NCBI GenBank assembly: GCA_030612485.1
Contig: JAUWNS010000079.1
Span: forward strand, 1 to 10,079
Direction of reading: 5' to 3'
DNA: 10,079 nt
DNA from: Candidatus Bipolaricaulota bacterium
GTDB taxonomy: Bacteria; Bipolaricaulota; Bipolaricaulia; UBA7950; UBA9294
Part shown: positions 6,355 through 10,079 of the stretch, in pieces
How the letters are laid out: every line of letters starts with the position of its first letter
Numbering within the stretch: the first letter of the stretch is position 1
The notes under the pieces: model-generated
What the model was told of the DNA's origin: nothing
Seen by the model: the letters and a program-made list of their open reading frames with translations, nothing else
Database searches by the model: none
Position numbers and translations under genes: made by a program

Positions 6355-6365
6355 TGGTTCTACCA
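6355..6365 (+). promoter_or_regulatory. Probable operator of the FadR-type regulator
   Basis: TGGTTCTACCA is a perfect palindrome with 4-base arms around TCT and fits the FadR-subfamily consensus TNGTNNNACNA at every fixed position. A wider pair, ATGGT (6351-6355) and ACCAT (6362-6366), surrounds it. It lies just downstream of the promoter and 42 bases before the regulator's start codon, a normal place for negative autoregulation. Confidence 0.65.
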
Positions 6366-6366
6366 T

Positions 6367-6378
6367 TAGACCGGTCTA
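6367..6378 (+). promoter_or_regulatory. 12-base perfect palindrome beside the operator
   Basis: TAGACCGGTCTA is an uninterrupted perfect palindrome starting one base after the first operator. It does not fit TNGTNNNACNA. It may be a second site for the same regulator, a site for another protein, or chance. Its closeness to the first site favours a role in control. Confidence 0.45.
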
Positions 6379-6407
6379 CTGGCAGGGCCACAATCAATAG
6401 GAGAGAT

Positions 6408-7133
6408 ATGTCCTTTCAAGAGATCGAACAAGTGAAAACAAAAGGCACCTATGTCGTAGAACAAATAATGAGTGCCATCGAACAGGGTGAGTACCAGATC
6501 GGAGATAAACTGCCTTCAGAGAGAGACATCGCTGAACAGATGAAGGTCAGTAGAAACTCCGTCAGGGAGGCTCTTAGTGCGCTTCAAATACTAGGTGTTA
6601 TCGAAAGCAGAGCCGGTGCCGGCACATACATCCGTAGTAGTGTAAAAAACAAGGTTAACATCGATCAGATTGTATCTTTTGTGGAAAAAAGCGAAGATCT
6701 ATTTGAAATTTGGGAAGCAAGGAAAGAGATAGAAGACTCCCTAGTAAAGTTTGCCATAGACCGAGCCAATAAAGAAGATATAGATAAAATCGCTGACGCT
6801 TTAGCAGCGATGCGCAAGGTTACCCTTGCCAAAGATTATGATGGATTCCTCGGTGCCAATACGTATTTTCACCTCTCTGTTGCTAAAGCCGCTGATAATC
6901 TTCCCCTGATGAACGCACTTCGTCCACTTTTAGAGATCACTACACAAGAATTGCTGGAAGAGCTGAGGCTAGGATACGTCTGGAAAGACGTAGAAGGGTG
7001 TTTAGCCGGCCATGAGGCTATCCTTGAAGCCATTCAGAAACGTGATGAAGAGGCAGGGGCTAAAGCGGTGAAAGCTCACTTTGAGGATTTGCAGAAATAC
7101 ACTAGGGGTCGGTACCCGCAGGAGGAAAAGTAA
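6408..7133 (+). CDS. GntR-family transcriptional regulator, FadR subfamily (FCD ligand domain)
   Basis: The 241-residue protein has an N-terminal winged helix (about 10-75) with the GntR signature LPSERDIAEQMKVSRNSVREAL and the wing GAGTYIR, then an all-helical FCD domain (about 95-230). FCD domains bind small carboxylic acids, often through a metal held by Asp/Asn and three His; suitable histidines are visible in NTYFHLSVAKAADN, AGHEAILEAI and KAHFEDL. The start is the ATG at 6408, preceded by AGGAG (6399-6403); the longer GTG reading at 6336 overlaps the promoter and encodes no known domain. A FadR-type operator lies in its leader, and a saccharopine reductase-like gene begins 17 bases after its stop. 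It probably represses the operon until the substrate or a breakdown product binds. The gene is markedly AT-richer than those to its left. Confidence 0.92.
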   Translation: MSFQEIEQVKTKGTYVVEQIMSAIEQGEYQIGDKLPSERDIAEQMKVSRNSVREALSALQILGVIESRAGAGTYIRSSVKNKVNIDQIVSFVEKSEDLFEIWEARKEIEDSLVKFAIDRANKEDIDKIADALAAMRKVTLAKDYDGFLGANTYFHLSVAKAADNLPLMNALRPLLEITTQELLEELRLGYVWKDVEGCLAGHEAILEAIQKRDEEAGAKAVKAHFEDLQKYTRGRYPQEEK

Positions 7134-7150
7134 GAATAAGGAGGAGGAAG

Positions 7151-8488
7151 TTGAACAAGGTTCTCGTTCTCGGAGCCGGTATGGTAGTAAGGCCGTTCGT
7201 CCATTACCTGTTGAGCCAACCAGATTTTCAGGTGAAGGTTGCATCTCGCACCGTCAGCAGGGCTGAGGAGCTCATTGGCAATCATCCACGGGGAGACGCT
7301 CAAGTGCTGGATGTAAGTGATACTCGAGCATTGCGTGCGCTCATATCTGATGCCCAAACCGATCTTGTAGCCAGTTTTGTGCCGCCTGCCTATCACGCAA
7401 ACGTTGCCAAGCTGTGTATTGAAGCGGGAAAACCGATGGTAACAACCTCCTATGTCAGTGATGCGATGAGGGCCTTGGATAGAGAAGCTAGAGAGGCAGG
7501 AGTACTGATTCTAGGCGAGATCGGTCTTGATCCTGGCATTGATCACATGTCGGCAATGAAAACCATTCACAAGGTCCAAGGGGAGGGTGGGAAAGTAGTG
7601 AGTTTCTACTCCGTTTGTGGAGCGATCCCGGCTCCGGAAGCGAGCTTGAATCCCTTTGGATATAAGTTCTCCTGGTTTCCGCGTGGTGCACTTAGCGCGG
7701 CCAAGCGGCCAGCAAAGTATCTGCAAGATGGGCAAGAAATAGCTATTCCTTCAGACAAGCTTCTTGAGCACTATTCTCTGCGGTATATCGAAGGCTTAGG
7801 GTATTTTGAGAACTATCCAAATATGGATTGTCTTTCATATATCGATACCTATGGAATCCTCACAACGCGGACTATCTATCGTGGGACTCTCCGTTATGTA
7901 GGTTGGTGTGAGACCTTAAAGAGGTTCATCGAGTTGGGACTGCTAGATGAGGAAGAAAGGAGTGACCTGGGAAGATTTTCTTACCGGGAACTCCTTTGGG
8001 AACTTACAGGAAGCTCGAATTCGGATGAGCTTGAAAGAAATCTGACATCAAAATTTCATATCGATAAAGATTCTACGGTAATGAAGAGACTTGAATGGCT
8101 TGACTTTTTGAGTGATGAACCGTTACCTCTACAGCAGGGCTCAGTATTTGACGTCCTGTTGGCACAGATGCTGAAAGAAACGAGTTATGAGGATAACGAG
8201 AGGGACATGGTCGCTCTGCAGGATGAATTCATCGTAGAGTATCCCGGCGGTCGTGCCAGTGAGCGGATAACCTCAACCCTTATAGATTACGGTATTCCCG
8301 GCGGAGATTCAGCCGTAGCGCGGACGGTTGGTATACCAGCAGCCATCGCAGCGAAACTTGTTTTGCAGGGAGAAATTGCCCTGAGGGGAGTTCACATTCC
8401 TGTAGATCCAGTGATTTATGAACCTGTGCTAAAAGAACTTGCAGAACATCAAATAACCGTGCGCGAAAAGACCGGGGTACTTAACTAA
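7151..8488 (+). CDS. Saccharopine reductase-like dehydrogenase (LYS9/AASS type)
   Basis: The 445-residue protein resembles glutamate-forming saccharopine dehydrogenase, which interconverts saccharopine and aminoadipate semialdehyde plus glutamate with NAD(P). An N-terminal Rossmann fold shows VLVLGAGMVVRPF (4-16, with GxGxxxxP). The family hallmark GEIGLDPGIDHM (122-133) is followed by APEASLNPFGYKFSW (161-175), YPNMDCLSYIDTYGI (222-236), TIYRGTLRYVGWCETL (241-256), MVALQDEF (353-360) and ARTVGIPAAIAAKLVLQGEI (390-409), all in the order found in yeast LYS9. The start is TTG at 7151 with AAGGAGG (7138-7144) six bases before it. It sits between an FCD-domain regulator and an oligopeptide-type binding protein, so here it is more likely catabolic than part of lysine synthesis. 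Bacterial relatives can act on other imino-linked conjugates, so the exact substrate is inferred. Confidence 0.88.
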   Translation: MNKVLVLGAGMVVRPFVHYLLSQPDFQVKVASRTVSRAEELIGNHPRGDAQVLDVSDTRALRALISDAQTDLVASFVPPAYHANVAKLCIEAGKPMVTTSYVSDAMRALDREAREAGVLILGEIGLDPGIDHMSAMKTIHKVQGEGGKVVSFYSVCGAIPAPEASLNPFGYKFSWFPRGALSAAKRPAKYLQDGQEIAIPSDKLLEHYSLRYIEGLGYFENYPNMDCLSYIDTYGILTTRTIYRGTLRYVGWCETLKRFIELGLLDEEERSDLGRFSYRELLWELTGSSNSDELERNLTSKFHIDKDSTVMKRLEWLDFLSDEPLPLQQGSVFDVLLAQMLKETSYEDNERDMVALQDEFIVEYPGGRASERITSTLIDYGIPGGDSAVARTVGIPAAIAAKLVLQGEIALRGVHIPVDPVIYEPVLKELAEHQITVREKTGVLN

Positions 8489-8491
8489 CGC

Positions 8492-8501
8492 AGGAGGTGA
8501 T
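8492..8501 (+). promoter_or_regulatory. Strong Shine-Dalgarno sequence without a standard start codon
   Basis: AGGAGGTGAT matches the 16S rRNA tail complement at all ten bases but has no ATG, GTG or TTG at a suitable distance. A 30-codon, highly charged frame beginning at ATT (8502) would end with TAA at 8592-8594, overlapping the next gene by 14 bases. The gene at 8581 has its own strong site (AAGGAGGT, 8567-8574). This first site may be a leftover of an old start, a rare ATT start, or a ribosome-loading site. Confidence 0.4.
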
Positions 8502-8580
8502 ATTCAAGAAACACGGGACGACGAAGAACGGTGGGAAACCTATCGAAAAAAGAGCAAAAGCGATACAAGGAGGTATAGGA

Positions 8581-10079
8581 ATGCTAAGATTTAAAACCTT
8601 GGGCATAGCTGTATTACTAGTGGCTTTGCTAAGTGCATACGGGGTAATCGGCTGGGCGGATCAAGAACAACCACGGTATGGTGGAACCTTCATCATGCCG
8701 GAGACGTACAGTGCCCACATCTCGATGGATCCAATCCGTATAGGAAGTGAACGAGCGGAAGATATACAGGTCATTTTCCAAGCCTTTGAGGGGCTTATCA
8801 AACTGGATCTTCCTACGCTCAAAATAGTGCCCGCTGTCGCAAGTTTACCTGATGTCAGTGACGATTTGCTGACGTATACGTTCCATCTGCGCCACGGCGT
8901 GAAGTTCCATAATGGCCGGGAAGTTATTGCGAGTGACTTCATATACTCGTTTGAAAGGTTGATGAACCCTGACGAGGCTGCAATTCCCATTAACATCCTG
9001 GAGAATGTTGTTGGCGTTGATGCCTACAAAGCGGGGACAGCCGATCACATCTCCGGACTGGAGGTCATCGATGACTACACCCTCAAGATCACATTGACCA
9101 GTATCGACGTGGACTTTCTGTACAAGCTCGCTGAACCAGGTGCCTCGGTTGTTCCACAAGAAGCCGTTGAGAGCTTAGGACGGGATTTTGGCCGAACCCC
9201 TGTGAGTTGTGGTCCGTTCAAGTTTGAGAGCTGGATTGGAAACGAAATCACATTGGTCGCTTTCCAAGACTACTATGGTGAGCGTCCTTACCTGGACAAA
9301 GTTATCTACCGCACCATGCTAGAACCAGGTACGAGGGGAGCCGCTTTCGAAGCCGAAGAAATAGATGCCACGCGACTTACATCGCCTCAGTATCTAAAGT
9401 ATAGGAACGACCCTCTATACAAGGACTACTTAATTGAAGTGGCTGAGCTTTGGACGCGTAACCTCTACTTCAATACACGAGAAGGACCATTTGTTGATAA
9501 GAAGGTTCGTCAGGCCTTCAATTATGCCATTGACAATAAAATCATAATAGAAAAGTTTCTTTTAGGTATGGCTTTCCCGTGTGTTGGATATCTGCCAAAC
9601 TCTCTCCCGACCTACAATCCGGAATTAGTGGGCTATGACTACAATCCGGAACTTGCAAAGGAGCTACTAAAGGCCGCCGGTTACGAGAATGGCGTATCCG
9701 TTGAAATCATCGGTGACTCAACAAGCCCAACCTGGGGTATACCTTACGTTGAAGCAGCCGTACCCTACCTAGAGGCAGTAGGTTTCAAGGTTACACTAGT
9801 GCCGTTAGAATCTGCGGCTCGACATACCCGACGAAATACAGGAGAGCACGACGCTGGAATGACCTCAACTGGTGGATCGGTATCACCGCTAAGCTACATG
9901 AGCAGATACCTCTCTCAACGTAGTCGCGCCGAAGGTAACTTCCCCGCATACTTCAACCCGAGGTTTGACCATTACCTTGATCTAGCAGGCAAGGAAACCA
10001 ACTTCGAAAAAAGGATGGAATTAATTAGAAAGGCAGAGGAAATCTTTGTTGATGACTCTCCTATTTGGTTCGCTAACTA
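8581..10079 (+). CDS. ABC transporter solute-binding protein, family 5 (peptide/opine type), 3' end missing
   Basis: This is the extracytoplasmic binding component of an Opp/Dpp-type importer. The visible 499 codons run off the window; family members are usually about 500-560 residues, so little is missing. Residues 1-26 form a signal peptide (MLRFK, a hydrophobic core to about 24, cleavage after GWA). There is no lipobox cysteine, so the protein is probably periplasmic rather than lipid-anchored. The family signature TFHLRHGVKFHNGREVIASDFIYSFERLMNP spans about 100-130 and VRQAFNYAIDNK lies near 315-326. AAGGAGGT lies six bases before the ATG. It is 92 bases after the saccharopine reductase-like gene and the same way round, so likely in the same operon; permease and ATPase genes are expected beyond the window. 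Family-5 proteins carry peptides, nickel, sugars and opines; the ligand here is not readable, but context suggests an amino acid conjugate. Confidence 0.93.
   Translation, partial: MLRFKTLGIAVLLVALLSAYGVIGWADQEQPRYGGTFIMPETYSAHISMDPIRIGSERAEDIQVIFQAFEGLIKLDLPTLKIVPAVASLPDVSDDLLTYTFHLRHGVKFHNGREVIASDFIYSFERLMNPDEAAIPINILENVVGVDAYKAGTADHISGLEVIDDYTLKITLTSIDVDFLYKLAEPGASVVPQEAVESLGRDFGRTPVSCGPFKFESWIGNEITLVAFQDYYGERPYLDKVIYRTMLEPGTRGAAFEAEEIDATRLTSPQYLKYRNDPLYKDYLIEVAELWTRNLYFNTREGPFVDKKVRQAFNYAIDNKIIIEKFLLGMAFPCVGYLPNSLPTYNPELVGYDYNPELAKELLKAAGYENGVSVEIIGDSTSPTWGIPYVEAAVPYLEAVGFKVTLVPLESAARHTRRNTGEHDAGMTSTGGSVSPLSYMSRYLSQRSRAEGNFPAYFNPRFDHYLDLAGKETNFEKRMELIRKAEEIFVDDSPIWFAN

Noticed and set aside
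6191..6397. Minus-strand open frame across the acetyltransferase end and the operator region
   Set aside because: It has no ribosome binding site or domain features and overlaps a coding end and a regulatory region.
6336..6407. Upstream GTG start for the regulator
   Set aside because: The extension overlaps the -10 box and both palindromes, and family members begin close to the winged helix.

Overview
The window is bacterial DNA with ordinary sigma-70-like promoters, strong Shine-Dalgarno sites and one TTG start. It looks like part of a chromosome from a free-living, probably diderm heterotroph: there is an exported amidase, an exported transglutaminase-like protein and a peptide-type solute-binding protein with a signal peptide but no lipobox. 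Noncoding repeats between genes are of a kind often seen in environmental genomes. I cannot place the organism from sequence alone; a deep-branching lineage such as Bipolaricaulota or Chloroflexota is only a guess. Base composition is uneven: the acyl-CoA ligase at the left is GC-rich, while the regulator near 6.4-7.1 kb is clearly AT-richer.

Layout. 1-26 (-) holds the probable first codons of a divergent gene. 141-1757 (+) is an AMP-forming acyl-CoA ligase. 1758-2010 is intergenic, with a GC-rich hairpin repeat and a near-consensus promoter. 2011-2665 (+) is an overlapping VapB/VapC toxin-antitoxin pair. 2666-2896 contains a repeat bounded by a 13-bp perfect inverted repeat. 2897-3598 (-) is a membrane-anchored N-acetylmuramoyl-L-alanine amidase whose first zinc-ligand histidine reads proline. 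3599-4011 is a divergent intergenic region with a second relative of the repeat, a pyrimidine-rich tract and a 19-codon remnant of an acetyltransferase gene. 4012-5373 (+) is a secreted transglutaminase-like protein. 5428-6283 (+) is a GNAT acetyltransferase broken by a one-base frameshift; its first codons are the sequence echoed by the upstream remnant.

6317-10079 (+) is a coherent module. A promoter is followed by two palindromes, one matching the operator consensus of FadR-type GntR regulators, then the FCD-domain regulator, a saccharopine reductase-like enzyme 17 bases downstream, and a family-5 (Opp/Dpp type) solute-binding protein that runs off the window. The likely logic is regulated uptake and oxidation of a saccharopine-like or other opine-like amino acid conjugate; this is inference from family membership and gene order. 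It is the most interesting system here. The other points worth a check are the amidase missing a zinc ligand and the transglutaminase gene sitting between a remnant and a frameshifted copy of related acetyltransferase genes.
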